Made by a program: the position numbers and the translations under genes
Source: Mesobacillus jeotgali
GTDB taxonomy: Bacteria > Bacillota > Bacilli > Bacillales > Cytobacillaceae
NCBI RefSeq assembly: GCF_002874535.1
Contig: NZ_CP025025.1
Coordinates: 977,526-1,041,525, forward strand
Length of the DNA: 64,000 nucleotides
Reading direction: 5' to 3'
Notes under the pieces: model-generated
Told to the model about the DNA's origin: nothing
The model's input: only the letters and a program-made list of their open reading frames with translations
Databases searched by the model: none
Part shown: piece after piece, positions 25,312-35,001 of the stretch
Numbering within the stretch: position 1 is the stretch's first letter
Layout: every line of letters starts with the position of its first letter

Positions 25312-26103
25312 GTGGCAATTGAGTTTTCAACGAACACTGTAAAGTTAGATATTAATGGACGTGTTGCCGTTCTCGAGTTGAACAGGCCTGAAGCACTGAA
25401 TGCCCTTGATGTGGAAATGATTAAGGGAATTACGATGAACCTGAAGGAAATCTGCAAGTCGGATGAGATTGATATCGTGGTAATTAAAGGAGCTGGTCGT
25501 GCCTTTTCTGCCGGCGGGGATATTAAAACGATGCTTTCAAACTCAAATGAAAGCGATTTCTACCATGTGATGGACGATATTCACGATATGATTGTGACGC
25601 TGTACAGCATGCCGAAGGTGACAATCTCAGCAGTAACAGGTGCTGCTGCAGGCCTGGGCTTCAGCCTTGCCCTCGCGACAGATTACATAATCGCTGAGCC
25701 ATCAAGCAAGATTGCGATGAACTTCATTGGCATCGGCTTGATTCCGGATGGGGGAGGCCACTTTTTCATGGAGGAGCGCCTTGGGGAGACGAAGGCGAAG
25801 CAGCTGATTTGGGAAGGAAAGACGCTTTCTGCCAATGAAGCGCTGACACTGGGACTTATTGACCAGGTACCAACAGGAGATTTTACAGAAGCAATTGAAG
25901 GAAAACTGCAAGAATGGCTGAACAAACCGGTTCAGGCTATGATAAAAACAAAGAAAATCCTTGCTGAGAAAAACAGGCCTTCACTATTGAAAATTCTTGA
26001 ACTGGAAAAATACGGTCAATTTAAAATGAGGCAGACAGAGGACCATCAGGAGGGCATCAATGCTTTCCTTGAAAAGAGGAAACCGCAATTCAAAGGTAAG
26101 TAA
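25312..26103 (+). CDS. yhaR: YhaR, enoyl-CoA hydratase/isomerase family protein
   Basis: About 263 residues of crotonase fold. The oxyanion-hole loops are GAGRAFSAGGDIK and VTGAAAGLGFSLALATD. The two catalytic Glu positions of true hydratases are Ser (GLGFSLAL) and Phe (AMNFIGIG). An Asp follows in GLIPDGGG, the pattern seen in PaaG-type isomerases. Isomerase activity is therefore more likely than hydration. GTG at 25312 is preferred (GGAGGGG 6 nt upstream); ATGs at 25297 and 25306 overlap that site. Position next to yhaQP matches B. subtilis. Confidence 0.82.
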   Translation: MAIEFSTNTVKLDINGRVAVLELNRPEALNALDVEMIKGITMNLKEICKSDEIDIVVIKGAGRAFSAGGDIKTMLSNSNESDFYHVMDDIHDMIVTLYSMPKVTISAVTGAAAGLGFSLALATDYIIAEPSSKIAMNFIGIGLIPDGGGHFFMEERLGETKAKQLIWEGKTLSANEALTLGLIDQVPTGDFTEAIEGKLQEWLNKPVQAMIKTKKILAEKNRPSLLKILELEKYGQFKMRQTEDHQEGINAFLEKRKPQFKGK

Positions 26104-26105
26104 AC

Positions 26106-26142
26106 AAAAAAAGCAAAGAGGGCTGACCTCTTTGCTTTTTCT
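26106..26142. terminator. Bidirectional terminator between yhaR and yhzD
   Basis: AAAGCAAAGAGG...CCTCTTTGCTTTTT stem with A- and T-tracts on both sides. Confidence 0.88.
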
Positions 26143-26327
26143 TACGGATGAAAAAGAACCAATTTTCCTCTAGGTGATGTACAGCGGTGCGTCTTGTCAC
26201 TGAGGTTTTTTTCTTCAAGCATTTTTGCGCCGATTTCTTTTGCCTCTTCATCATTGCCGGCCTGGAAAGATTCGTCGATCAGTTTTTCCCCATTAGGTTC
26301 AAAGGCTGTCAGTTTGTAAGTATCCAT
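26142..26327 (-). CDS. yhzD: YhzD-like small protein
   Basis: A 61-residue soluble protein with KLTAFEPNGEKLIDESFQA, an acidic helix (NDEEAKEIGAKML) and a C-terminal THRCTSPRGKLVLFH block. This matches my recollection of the YhzD family found in this locus. The function is unknown. ATG at 26327 has AAGGGG 8 nt upstream. It is divergent from yhaQ. Confidence 0.7.
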   Translation of the reverse strand: MDTYKLTAFEPNGEKLIDESFQAGNDEEAKEIGAKMLEEKNLSDKTHRCTSPRGKLVLFHP

Positions 26328-26475
26328 CACAACTTCCCCTTTTTATAAAATTCAGACTGTTACTATTATTTTTGCATAACTTTTTTAAATATGCAAAATA
26401 AAAAATATATTTAAAATATGAAACTATTTCCCTATTAAATTCGTAGTTACTTATTGGAAAAGGAGGAAGATGAAT

Positions 26476-27375
26476 ATGGTCTTACAGCTTGAACAAGTTA
26501 CAAAGAGATTTAGCAATTTCACAGCAGTGAATCAGCTTTCACTCAATATACCAGAAAAAGAAATGTTCGGATTCCTTGGTGCAAATGGCGCCGGGAAGAC
26601 AACGACCTTCCGGATGATCCTTGGTCTTCTTGATGTCTCAGATGGAAGGATTACGTGGGATGGAAAGCCAATAAATTATGAAACGAGCAGTATCATCGGT
26701 TACCTGCCTGAGGAAAGGGGACTTTACCCAAAGCTTAAGGTTCGCGAGCAAATCGTCTATCTTGCAAGGCTAAGGGGAATGCAAAAACAGGCTGCCCTCA
26801 AGGAGCTTGATTACTGGCTTAATCGCTTCAAGGTGCCAGAGTATGCGGATAAAAAAGTTGAAGAGCTTTCAAAGGGTAACCAGCAAAAAATCCAATTCAT
26901 TGCCGCCGTCATCCATAAGCCAAGGCTGTTGATCCTTGATGAACCTTTTAGCGGACTGGATCCGGTGAATGTGGAGCAATTAAAGGAAGCTGTCCTCGAA
27001 CTCAAAAATGCGGGTACTACTATTGTATTTGCAAGCCACAGGATGGAGCATGTAGAAGAAATGTGTGAGCATATTTGCATCATGCACAAAGGAAGCCCAG
27101 TAGTCCATGGGTCATTGAGAGAAATCAAAAGATCTTTTGGTAAAAAGAATCTGGTTATCCATGCGGATTTTGATACTTCATTTCTAAAGGATTTTCCCGG
27201 CGTTACAAAAGCTAAAATGACGGCAGAGGGAATCCACCTGCAAATCACGGGTGAGCAGGTTGCCGAAGACATCTTAAAAGAGATCGTTGGCAAAGGATTT
27301 ATCCGCAAGTTTGTTCTTGAAGAACCAAGCCTCAATGATATCTTTATAGAAAAGGTGGGTGCTTCATATGAATAA
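26476..27375 (+). CDS. yhaQ: YhaQ, ABC transporter ATP-binding protein (NatA-like)
   Basis: About 299 residues. Walker A is GANGAGKTT, the signature LSKGNQQKIQF and Walker B LLILDEPFSGLDP, with a switch His in FASHRMEHVE. A C-terminal extension of about 70 residues is typical of NatA/YhaQ ATPases. It pairs with YhaP, whose start overlaps by 8 nt, as a NatAB-type exporter; the substrate (sodium, antibiotic or peptide) is not determined. ATG at 26476 is preferred over 26470 because AGGAGG is then 9 nt away. Confidence 0.88.
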   Translation: MVLQLEQVTKRFSNFTAVNQLSLNIPEKEMFGFLGANGAGKTTTFRMILGLLDVSDGRITWDGKPINYETSSIIGYLPEERGLYPKLKVREQIVYLARLRGMQKQAALKELDYWLNRFKVPEYADKKVEELSKGNQQKIQFIAAVIHKPRLLILDEPFSGLDPVNVEQLKEAVLELKNAGTTIVFASHRMEHVEEMCEHICIMHKGSPVVHGSLREIKRSFGKKNLVIHADFDTSFLKDFPGVTKAKMTAEGIHLQITGEQVAEDILKEIVGKGFIRKFVLEEPSLNDIFIEKVGASYE

Positions 27376-28621
27376 TTTCTTCATAATCCTAATCCATACA
27401 TACATGAGCAAGTTGAAAACAAAATCCTTCTTAGTTACAACAATCCTTACCGTAGGAATTATGCTGGCGCTTACAAATATGACAAACATCATCGACTTTT
27501 TCAATAAAGGTGACGAGACCGATAAAATCGCTGTCATAGACAACACAGGCCAGCTTTTTGAGCCGCTGAATGAGCAAATGAAGATGGTCAACGAAGAGCT
27601 TGTCCTGGAAAAGTTTGATGGAAATGAAGAAGTTGCCACGAAAGCAGTCGAGGAAGGAAAATATAAAGGTTTACTCGAGTTAAGCCTGAACGATGAAGAG
27701 CTTCCGGCAGCTTCCTACAAAGCGATGAGCATTGCGGATTCTGCTATTCCTGGAGACCTGCAGGCGGCATTACAGCAGATTAAGACGGCGATGGCATCCA
27801 CTCAAATCAATATCGCTCCAGATCAATTGGAAAAACTTTATGCTCCAGTTGAATTCGAAAAATCTGCTCTAGAAGAAGATGCCAAGACGGAAGAGGAACT
27901 GAATCAGGCACGAGGATTGGTTTATGTTCTTCTTTTCATCATTTACTTTGCGGTCATCATGTACGCCAACATGATTGCTATGGAAGTTGCGACTGAAAAA
28001 TCATCAAGAGTAATGGAAATCATGATCTCAAGCGTATCACCTATCAAGCAAATGTTTGCGAAGATTCTCGGAATCGGGCTGTTAAGTTTGACTCAGCTAG
28101 CTGTACTATTGCTGGTAGGGTACTTCTCGGTCAAACAGAATCTCGAAAATATGGAAGGTGGATTCTTCGAGTTCTTCGGTTTTGGGAATATCGCAGGCAG
28201 CACAATAGCATATGCAGTAATATTCTTCGTATTAGGGTACTTCCTGTACGCGACTATGGCTGCCTTCCTAGGCTCGCTTGTCAGCCGGATTGAAGATGTC
28301 CAGCAAATGATTACACCAATGACGATGCTCGTTGTCGCTGGTTTCATGATGGCAATGTTCGGGCTTGGTCAGCCAGAAGCGCCATTCGTAAAATATACAT
28401 CCTTTATTCCGTTTTTCTCTCCGATGTTAATGTTCCTGCGTGTAGGGATGCTGAACATTCCTTTCTGGGAAATTGCCTTATCAATCGGTATCCTTGTTGC
28501 TACAATTGCCTTCTTGGCTGTATTTGGTGCCAGAGTCTACCGAGGTGGAGTCCTGATGTACGGAAAATCAAATTCATTCAAAGATATCAAAAAAGCACTG
28601 CAGCTAACGAAAAACGAATAA
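27368..28621 (+). CDS. yhaP: YhaP, ABC-2 type permease (NatB-like)
   Basis: About 417 residues. One membrane helix lies near the N-terminus (FLVTTILTVGIMLALTNMTN) and is followed by an extracytoplasmic domain of about 150 residues. At least five C-terminal helices come next, with the family block MEVATEKSSRVMEIMISSVS. This is the NatB/CcmB-like permease layout. ATG at 27368 overlaps the yhaQ stop, and AAAGGTGG lies upstream. Terminator downstream closes the yhaQP unit. Confidence 0.87.
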   Translation: MNNFFIILIHTYMSKLKTKSFLVTTILTVGIMLALTNMTNIIDFFNKGDETDKIAVIDNTGQLFEPLNEQMKMVNEELVLEKFDGNEEVATKAVEEGKYKGLLELSLNDEELPAASYKAMSIADSAIPGDLQAALQQIKTAMASTQINIAPDQLEKLYAPVEFEKSALEEDAKTEEELNQARGLVYVLLFIIYFAVIMYANMIAMEVATEKSSRVMEIMISSVSPIKQMFAKILGIGLLSLTQLAVLLLVGYFSVKQNLENMEGGFFEFFGFGNIAGSTIAYAVIFFVLGYFLYATMAAFLGSLVSRIEDVQQMITPMTMLVVAGFMMAMFGLGQPEAPFVKYTSFIPFFSPMLMFLRVGMLNIPFWEIALSIGILVATIAFLAVFGARVYRGGVLMYGKSNSFKDIKKALQLTKNE

Positions 28622-28625
28622 TGGT

Positions 28626-28657
28626 AAAAGCCGTAATCTTCGGATTGCGGCTTTTTA
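28626..28657 (+). terminator. Terminator of yhaQP
   Basis: AAAAGCCGTAATC-ttc-GGATTGCGGCTTTTT stem and T-run. Confidence 0.85.
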
Positions 28658-28780
28658 CAGGGATTTCGAAATGTTTAGTGGAATATTTATTAAAGATCAC
28701 GTTGCAGCTGCCCGAGATGGAGCATCATCCAGAATTTTAACCACAAGATTAACCATTTTAATAGAAGGAGAGTGTTAGTG

Positions 28781-29494
28781 TTGAGGCAGATTATTGCTAT
28801 GGGCGGCGGGGGTTTTTCGATGGAGCCGGAGAATCCTCTGTTGGATTTATATATCCTGGGACAGTCGGAAAAGCAGACACCAAAGGTTTGCTTCGTCCCG
28901 ACTGCCAGCGGGGATGCTGACAATTATATTGCGAGATTCTATACAGCTTTTGAAAAACATGAATGTATACCTTCACATCTTTCATTATTTAGTCCGCCGA
29001 CAAGGGACTTAGAAGCATATGTTATGGATAAAGATATTATTTATGTTGGGGGAGGAAATACAAAGAACTTGCTAGCTCTTTGGAAGGAATGGGGACTTGA
29101 TATCATCCTCCGAAAAGCCTGGCAGCGGGGCAAAATAATGGCTGGAGTGAGCGCTGGCTCGATCTGCTGGTTTGAGGAAGGGCTAACCGATTCTTTTGGC
29201 AGCGGACTTGAACCGCTAAAAGCCCTTGGGTTCCTGAAAGGGAGCAATTGCCCCCATTATGATGGAGAAGAGGATCGCCAGCCTGCTTATAAGAGACTGG
29301 TAGGTTCGAGCAGGATTTTAGGCGGATTTGCTGCTGATGATGGCGCTGCATTGCATTATATCGATGAAGAACTAGTTAAGGCGGTCAGCTCACGGCCTGA
29401 AGCAAAAGCTTATCATGTATGCAAGACAGAAGGAAAATTGCGGGAAACAGTAGTAGAAACCATGTATCTCGGATATAGTGGAACTGCAGTTTAG
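28781..29494 (+). CDS. Peptidase E family protein (S51 serine peptidase)
   Basis: About 237 residues, Rossmann-like peptidase E fold. MRQIIAMGGGGFS opens the protein. The nucleophile is Ser124 in AGVSAGS, preceded by IIYVGGGNT, both typical of S51 aspartyl dipeptidases and related enzymes. TTG at 28781 fits homologue N-termini; GTG at 28778 has better spacing to AAGGAG and is almost equivalent. It is not part of the B. subtilis order here, so it is an insertion between yhaP and yhaO. The stop codon is inside its terminator. Confidence 0.85.
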   Translation: MRQIIAMGGGGFSMEPENPLLDLYILGQSEKQTPKVCFVPTASGDADNYIARFYTAFEKHECIPSHLSLFSPPTRDLEAYVMDKDIIYVGGGNTKNLLALWKEWGLDIILRKAWQRGKIMAGVSAGSICWFEEGLTDSFGSGLEPLKALGFLKGSNCPHYDGEEDRQPAYKRLVGSSRILGGFAADDGAALHYIDEELVKAVSSRPEAKAYHVCKTEGKLRETVVETMYLGYSGTAV

Positions 29495-29514
29495 ATGAGA
29501 GCTGCAGTTTTTTT
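29482..29514 (+). terminator. Terminator overlapping the peptidase E stop codon
   Basis: AACTGCAG (29482-29489) pairs with CTGCAGTT (29502-29509) and a T-run follows; the coding end is part of the stem. Confidence 0.8.
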
Positions 29515-29526
29515 GATTATATTGAT

Positions 29527-29540
29527 AGAACGTGCATTCG
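29527..29540. promoter_or_regulatory. Candidate LexA box upstream of yhaO
   Basis: AGAACgtgcATTCG fits the Bacillus SOS box CGAAC-N4-GTTCG at eight of ten defined positions. It lies 53 nt before yhaO. B. subtilis yhaONM belongs to the LexA regulon, which supports this otherwise weak match. Confidence 0.4.
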
Positions 29541-29592
29541 TATTTTGACCATGTTAAAATAAAAGAAAATAGGACGGGAAAGGAATAACCAA

Positions 29593-30816
29593 ATGAAACA
29601 GGTGAAGTTTTTACATACTGCCGACCTTCATCTTGATAGTCCGATGGTTGGTCTGAGGCATTTGCCAAAAGCCATTTTTCACAGGTTACAGGAGAGTACT
29701 TTTACAGCCTTGAAAAATATCACGGATGCTGCGATCAAACATGAAGTTGATTTTGTCGCCATTGCAGGTGATCTATACGATGCTGAGGACCGGAGCATTC
29801 GGGCTCAGGCTGTTCTTCGCAATGAAATGGAGAGGCTCGCTGACAAAGGGATTAAGGTATATGGTATTCACGGAAACCATGACCATCTTGGTGCAAAATC
29901 TGTGACGATTGATTTTCCGGATAATGTTCACTTTTTCTCAGAACAGGTGGAAAAGGCTGATTTTACAAAGCATGATGGCACTCTTGTCCATTTGTACGGT
30001 TTCAGCTATCCTGAGCGGCATGTAATGGAGCGATGGGTCGAGAAGTATAAAAAGATTGATGGTGCAGATTTTCACGTTGGTTTGCTTCATGGTCATTTTG
30101 AGGGAGTGAGTGATCATGGAAAATACGCACCCTTTAGGTTATCCGAGCTTATTGATAAAGACTATGATTATTGGGCACTTGGCCACATTCATAAGAGGGG
30201 GTTTTTATCACAGCAGCCTTATGTTGTCTATCCTGGCAATCCCCAGGGACGAAACAGGAAGGAACTCGGAGAAAAAGGATCGTATATTGTTAAGTTGACA
30301 GAAGCAGGATCAGAGGTTTCTTTTATTGAAACAGCTGATGTGATATGGGACGAAACAGTTATTGACGCGAAGGACTCGTTAAGCTTCAATGCCACTTATG
30401 AAAAATGCCTGGCCGTCATTGATGGGAAAAGAAGAGAAGGGAAAGGGGTCCTGCTGGATATCCGGATTGATAACCTGGATTCGGGTCAGACAGATGTGAT
30501 TGAAAAAGTCGCCAGTGGTGAACTCCTTGAACTTCTGCAGGAAGCTGAAAAGGATGAGGAGTCCTTTGTCTGGGTGCACAGGCTCAAATTTACTGAAAAC
30601 ATTGCTGTCGACCGCGCTGAATTGATTAAGCAAAGCGATTTTTATGAGGAGTTATTCAACTCTATTGAGCAGTACGATGATTTAAAAGACTCACTGTCTC
30701 CATTATTCCAGCACAGCCAGGCTAGAAGGCATTTAGGCCTGCTGTCGGAAAGTGAAAAAGAACAGCTGATTGAGGATGCCGAAAGGATTCTGCTTCAACT
30801 GCTGCTGAAAAATTAA
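29593..30816 (+). CDS. yhaO: YhaO, DNA repair exonuclease (SbcD/Mre11-like metallophosphoesterase)
   Basis: A 407-residue protein. The calcineurin-like metallophosphoesterase domain has all expected metal motifs: TADLHLDSP, AGDLYD, HGNHDH, GLLHGHFEG and GHIHKRG. The remaining C-terminal part of about 150 residues is a capping domain. It pairs with YhaN as an SbcCD/Rad50-Mre11-like complex. The stop is 17 nt before the yhaN start, so they form one operon with yhaM probably following. Confidence 0.92.
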   Translation: MKQVKFLHTADLHLDSPMVGLRHLPKAIFHRLQESTFTALKNITDAAIKHEVDFVAIAGDLYDAEDRSIRAQAVLRNEMERLADKGIKVYGIHGNHDHLGAKSVTIDFPDNVHFFSEQVEKADFTKHDGTLVHLYGFSYPERHVMERWVEKYKKIDGADFHVGLLHGHFEGVSDHGKYAPFRLSELIDKDYDYWALGHIHKRGFLSQQPYVVYPGNPQGRNRKELGEKGSYIVKLTEAGSEVSFIETADVIWDETVIDAKDSLSFNATYEKCLAVIDGKRREGKGVLLDIRIDNLDSGQTDVIEKVASGELLELLQEAEKDEESFVWVHRLKFTENIAVDRAELIKQSDFYEELFNSIEQYDDLKDSLSPLFQHSQARRHLGLLSESEKEQLIEDAERILLQLLLKN

Positions 30817-30833
30817 TGAAAGGAGGCAGCATG

Positions 30834-33830
30834 ATGAAACTTATTGAACTGCATATATACGGATATGGCAAGCTCGAGGATTATGTGATTAAACCTGTAG
30901 GGCATTTGCAGATTTTCTATGGGGAAAACGAAGCGGGAAAGTCGACGATTATGTCATTCATCCATAGTATCCTGTTCGGCTTTCCGGCTAAGCAAAGTGC
31001 CGAAATCCGCTATGAGCCAAAGAAAAATTCAAAGTATGGCGGCAAAATAAAAGCCTTTTTTCCTGACACGGGAGTGGCTGTCATTGAGAGAGTGAAAGGC
31101 AAGGCTGCCGGTGATGTGACTGTATCACTTGAGGACGGGACGATTGGCGGAGAAGAGTTACTAAAGGATCTCTTGAAAAGAATGGATAAAAGTATTTTCC
31201 AGGCTATTTTTTCATTCAACGTCCATGGGTTGCAAAATATCCATGCAATGAAGGGAGAAGAGCTTGGCAGGTACTTGTTCTCTGCCGGAACGCTTGGTAC
31301 AGATAAGCTCTTTAATACGGAGAGTTTTCTTATAAAAGAAATGGAGCAGCGTTTTAAGCCAAGTGGGAAGAGGCCGTTATTGAATGAAAAGTTGAAAGAG
31401 TTGAAGGAAGTCCAAACCTCATTGAAGATCGCAGAACAGCAGAACGAAAAATATTCGGAGCTGATAAAATCGAAAGATGAGTTGACTAAGAAAATTGCTG
31501 AGTTGCAGAACGAGATTGCAATGCTGGAGCAAAAAGGGCTTATGCTTCGTGAATACAAGCGGAATGAGAAGCTTGTCATAGAAGCAGCAACAATTGATGG
31601 GAAAATCAAAGAACATGATCTGTCATTTTTTCCTGAGGATGGTCTAAACCGACTTGAGAAATTGGACGAGCAGCTTAAAATCATCCATGCAAGATTATTA
31701 AGGATAAAAGAAAAGAAGGTATATCTCCTGAAAGAATTGGAAAAAGGCAGGCCAAATTCTGAATTGCTCGGAATGGAAACAGAAATTGAAGCCCGGATTG
31801 ACAATCTGCCTTTATACGATCAACTAAAGCAGGAAAAACGACTTCTTGAATCAAAACTTGAGGAAATAACAGAAGAAATAAGTCAGTTAAATGACAAGCT
31901 TCATACAGAATTCAATGAAGAAAATATCCATGAAATCAACACAAGTATTTTTATTAAGGAACAGGCCGAAAACATTCAGCAGACAGAGCAAAGATTAAAG
32001 GATAAAAAGCTGGAGTTGGAGGCTGACTTTGAAGAGGAGAAAAAGGTACTAGCACAACTTGAGGCAAGGGCTGAAGGTACAAAAGGTGAACTTCTTGATG
32101 AAGGAAAGCGAAATCAATTAGTGAAAGAAATGGATCTTTTGGCGAATAGAGAGAGAATCCAGTCCGAATTAAATTATGTCTCAGACCAGATTGGAGCGGT
32201 CAAATCAAGGGAAGAAAGTGAAAAAAACAAACGAAAAAAGCAACATAAGAAAGAGTATAATCAATTACTCCTCCTCGGTGGTACTTTTCTCATTGTGTTT
32301 CTTTGGGGAATCACAAATGGCACATGGTTACTTGCTGGAATCGGAATAGCAGGATTGTTGTTTTTGTTGGCTGCGCGCTATAAGTCAAGTGAGAAAATGC
32401 CAGTGGAGGATCAAACCCTATCCAAGTTGCTGGAGCGGGAAAGAGAGCTGAAAGAGGCGTTAAACAGCCAGCCGGAAGGCAGTGCTTTTACAATCAAAAA
32501 TCTGCTTGCCAGGGACGAGGAGGCGAGGCTGCGCCATCGTGAACTGCTCATCAAAATCGAGCAGCAGCATGATCGTTTTGAAAAAGTTGTCCAGCAATTT
32601 GAAGCATGGGAAACAGATATTGCTGGTGTAAGGCGGAAAAGGGCAGAATTAATGAAGCAATTTGGTCTAACGGAAACTGCAGGCACGATCAAAGTTATGG
32701 ATGCCTATCAATTAATAGATACTCAGAAGCAATATTTCCGTGAGAGGAAGAGAATAAAAGAAAGCATAAAGAAAGTAACTGGATCTATAATGGAATTGGA
32801 AAATAGCCTGAAAATGCTTGCTGAACGATTTCTTCATAATAGCAATCTTGCTCCGGTGGAGGCGGCTAGTCTGCTGAAGAGGAGATTGCGTGAAGAAATT
32901 AACCAGAAGTCGAGGTTTCACGAACTGACCGTGAAACTAGAGGAAGTTGAAGAAGAACATTCATCACTTCTGAAGGAAGAATTAGTGATCAGTCAAGAAA
33001 AGGAAGGGTTACTTGGTCTGGCAAGAACTCAAGATGAGGATGAATTCAGGCAGAAAGCGAAGAATACTGCATTGGTGAAAAACTGGAGTGCAAGGCTGGA
33101 GGATATAAATTATCAGCTGCTTGCTTCTGGATTGACCGATGGGGATCGTGACAAGATTCTTACAGGAGTTTCGCTTGAGGAACAAATTGAGGAAAATGAT
33201 TTGAGGCTAGAACAAAGTAAAAGGGAATTAACCACACAGTTTGATGTAATCGCCGATGTAAAGCATAAGATGAAGGTACTTGAAGAAGGCGGTATATATA
33301 GTGAGTTGCTCCATAAATATAAGCAGCTTCAGCATGAGTTTGCAGAAGATGCGAAGGATTGGGCAAAGTTTGCTGTAGCCAAGGATTTGCTATCGAGGAC
33401 AATAGACCGTTATAAGGATGAGCGCTTGCCGAGAATGCTGGCCAAAGCCGAGAACTTCCTGTCGATTTTGACTGATGGAAGGTATGTGAGAATCATTCCT
33501 CAACTTTCAGGAAGCGGTTTTCTAATTGAAAGAAATGATCATATGTTATTTGAAGCGAATGAACTTAGCCAGGCAACTGCCGAACAAGTCTATGTATCCA
33601 TCAGGCTGGCCCTTGCGGCCGGACATTATGATCGTTATCCATTCCCGATTATCATCGATGACAGCTTTGTCAATTTTGATTATAAAAGGACTGCCAGGAT
33701 TATTAAGCTGCTAAGGGAAATGAGCAACAAGAATCAAATTCTCATTTTTACATGCCATCGTCATCTGCTGGACTATTTTACGGAAAATGAAATTCTCAAT
33801 CTGCAAGAAAAAAGTACAAATATAGTTTAA
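30834..33830 (+). CDS. yhaN: YhaN, SbcC/Rad50-like ATPase with membrane segments
   Basis: A 998-residue AAA/SMC-type ATPase. Walker A GENEAGKST is at residues 30-38 and a long coiled coil starts near residue 190. Two adjacent hydrophobic helices (about 478-516, ending LLAGIGIAGLLFLLAARY) break the coil. A second coiled coil follows and the Walker B block PIIIDDSFVNFDYKR is near residue 940. Membrane helices inside the coil are characteristic of YhaN and suggest a membrane-tethered repair complex with YhaO. ATG at 30834 has AGGAGG 7 nt upstream. Confidence 0.9.
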   Translation: MKLIELHIYGYGKLEDYVIKPVGHLQIFYGENEAGKSTIMSFIHSILFGFPAKQSAEIRYEPKKNSKYGGKIKAFFPDTGVAVIERVKGKAAGDVTVSLEDGTIGGEELLKDLLKRMDKSIFQAIFSFNVHGLQNIHAMKGEELGRYLFSAGTLGTDKLFNTESFLIKEMEQRFKPSGKRPLLNEKLKELKEVQTSLKIAEQQNEKYSELIKSKDELTKKIAELQNEIAMLEQKGLMLREYKRNEKLVIEAATIDGKIKEHDLSFFPEDGLNRLEKLDEQLKIIHARLLRIKEKKVYLLKELEKGRPNSELLGMETEIEARIDNLPLYDQLKQEKRLLESKLEEITEEISQLNDKLHTEFNEENIHEINTSIFIKEQAENIQQTEQRLKDKKLELEADFEEEKKVLAQLEARAEGTKGELLDEGKRNQLVKEMDLLANRERIQSELNYVSDQIGAVKSREESEKNKRKKQHKKEYNQLLLLGGTFLIVFLWGITNGTWLLAGIGIAGLLFLLAARYKSSEKMPVEDQTLSKLLERERELKEALNSQPEGSAFTIKNLLARDEEARLRHRELLIKIEQQHDRFEKVVQQFEAWETDIAGVRRKRAELMKQFGLTETAGTIKVMDAYQLIDTQKQYFRERKRIKESIKKVTGSIMELENSLKMLAERFLHNSNLAPVEAASLLKRRLREEINQKSRFHELTVKLEEVEEEHSSLLKEELVISQEKEGLLGLARTQDEDEFRQKAKNTALVKNWSARLEDINYQLLASGLTDGDRDKILTGVSLEEQIEENDLRLEQSKRELTTQFDVIADVKHKMKVLEEGGIYSELLHKYKQLQHEFAEDAKDWAKFAVAKDLLSRTIDRYKDERLPRMLAKAENFLSILTDGRYVRIIPQLSGSGFLIERNDHMLFEANELSQATAEQVYVSIRLALAAGHYDRYPFPIIIDDSFVNFDYKRTARIIKLLREMSNKNQILIFTCHRHLLDYFTENEILNLQEKSTNIV

Positions 33831-33906
33831 TAATGCCATGGTTTGAGAATCAGAGACAATAGACTCTGTATGTTATACTGTTGCAGAGAGGAGAGGGCGG
33901 TTAACT

Positions 33907-34851
33907 ATGAATAAAGGAATTTTGAATCACGAAACAGGGGACCAGGTAGAATTATTTTTATTGATCAAGCATTCGTCAAAAGGGATTGCCAGCAATGGGA
34001 AGCCGTTTTTGACATTGATCCTCCAGGACCAGAGCGGGGAAATCGAAGCAAAGCTTTGGGATGTATCTGACGAAGATGAAAGTACTTACTCTGCTGAGAG
34101 CATTGTAAAAGTACAGGGAGATATTCAGAATTACCGAGGACGGAACCAGTTGAAGATCAGGCAAATCAGGCCTGCTTCGCCAGCTGACTCTGTGAAACTA
34201 TCTGATTTTCTTGAGACAGCCCCTGTCAGCCAGGATGAAATGAGCAGTAAGCTCACCCAATATATTTTCGAAATGAAGAATCCTAATATCCAAAGGGTTA
34301 CAAGGCATTTATTGAAGAAGCATATGAGTGCATTCATGGAATATCCTGCAGCCACTAAAAATCATCATGAATTTGTTTCAGGACTTGCGTATCACGTTGT
34401 CTCCATGCTGGACCTTGCGAAATCAATCGCAACGCTATATCCAAGCCTTGATAAGGACCTTTTGTATGCTGGGGTCATCCTTCATGATTTAGGAAAAGTC
34501 TTTGAGCTATCCGGTCCGATTTCAACAACTTACACGGTTGAAGGGAATTTGCTCGGACATATATCCATCATGGTCAATGAAATTGGCAAGGCAGCCGATG
34601 AACTAGGAATCAGCGGTGAGGAAGTAGTCATTCTTCAGCATATGGTATTGTCCCACCACGGGAAAGCGGAGTGGGGCAGCCCGAAACCGCCGATGATTAA
34701 AGAGGCTGAAATTCTGCATTACATCGATAATCTTGATGCAAAAATGAATATGCTCGACCGTGCGCTTGCCAGGGTTAAACCAGGCGAGTTCTCCGAAAGA
34801 GTATTTGCACTTGATAACCGGTCCTTTTATAAGCCTGTATTCCATAAGTAA
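33907..34851 (+). CDS. yhaM: YhaM, 3'-5' exoribonuclease
   Basis: A 314-residue protein, the same size as B. subtilis YhaM. An N-terminal OB fold (about 1-95) binds nucleic acid. A C-terminal HD domain has His163 ([10 protein letters not shown]), His193-Asp194 ([10 protein letters not shown]) and downstream His residues in LGHISIM and [10 protein letters not shown]. It degrades RNA, and single-stranded DNA in vitro, from the 3' end. It lies 76 nt after yhaN, and a terminator follows. Confidence 0.93.
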   Translation: MNKGILNHETGDQVELFLLIKHSSKGIASNGKPFLTLILQDQSGEIEAKLWDVSDEDESTYSAESIVKVQGDIQNYRGRNQLKIRQIRPASPADSVKLSDFLETAPVSQDEMSSKLTQYIFEMKNPNIQRVTRHLLKKHMSAFMEYPAATKNHHEFVSGLAYHVVSMLDLAKSIATLYPSLDKDLLYAGVILHDLGKVFELSGPISTTYTVEGNLLGHISIMVNEIGKAADELGISGEEVVILQHMVLSHHGKAEWGSPKPPMIKEAEILHYIDNLDAKMNMLDRALARVKPGEFSERVFALDNRSFYKPVFHK

Positions 34852-34862
34852 TAAGCAAAATG

Positions 34863-34896
34863 GCCTCACTCCAATTCTATGGAGTGGGTCTTTTTT
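34863..34896 (+). terminator. Terminator of yhaM
   Basis: CACTCC-loop-GGAGTG stem extended by GGCCT/GGGTC with mismatches, then a T-run. Confidence 0.75.
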
Positions 34897-35001
34897 GTTT
34901 TTTTATCTTTTTGATCACCTGAGACATATTTAAGAATAAACCTCATATTAATACAGTAAGAGTTCAATTTGGACAACCTTTTTAATGGAGGGTATGAAGA
35001 A

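Noticed and set aside
31010-31804. 264-codon minus-strand ORF inside yhaN
   Set aside because: Antisense to coiled-coil sequence whose biased codons leave the opposite strand open.
33843-33879. SigA promoter for yhaM (TTGAGA ... TATACT)
   Set aside because: The spacing is 25 nt, too long; yhaM may be co-transcribed with yhaON.
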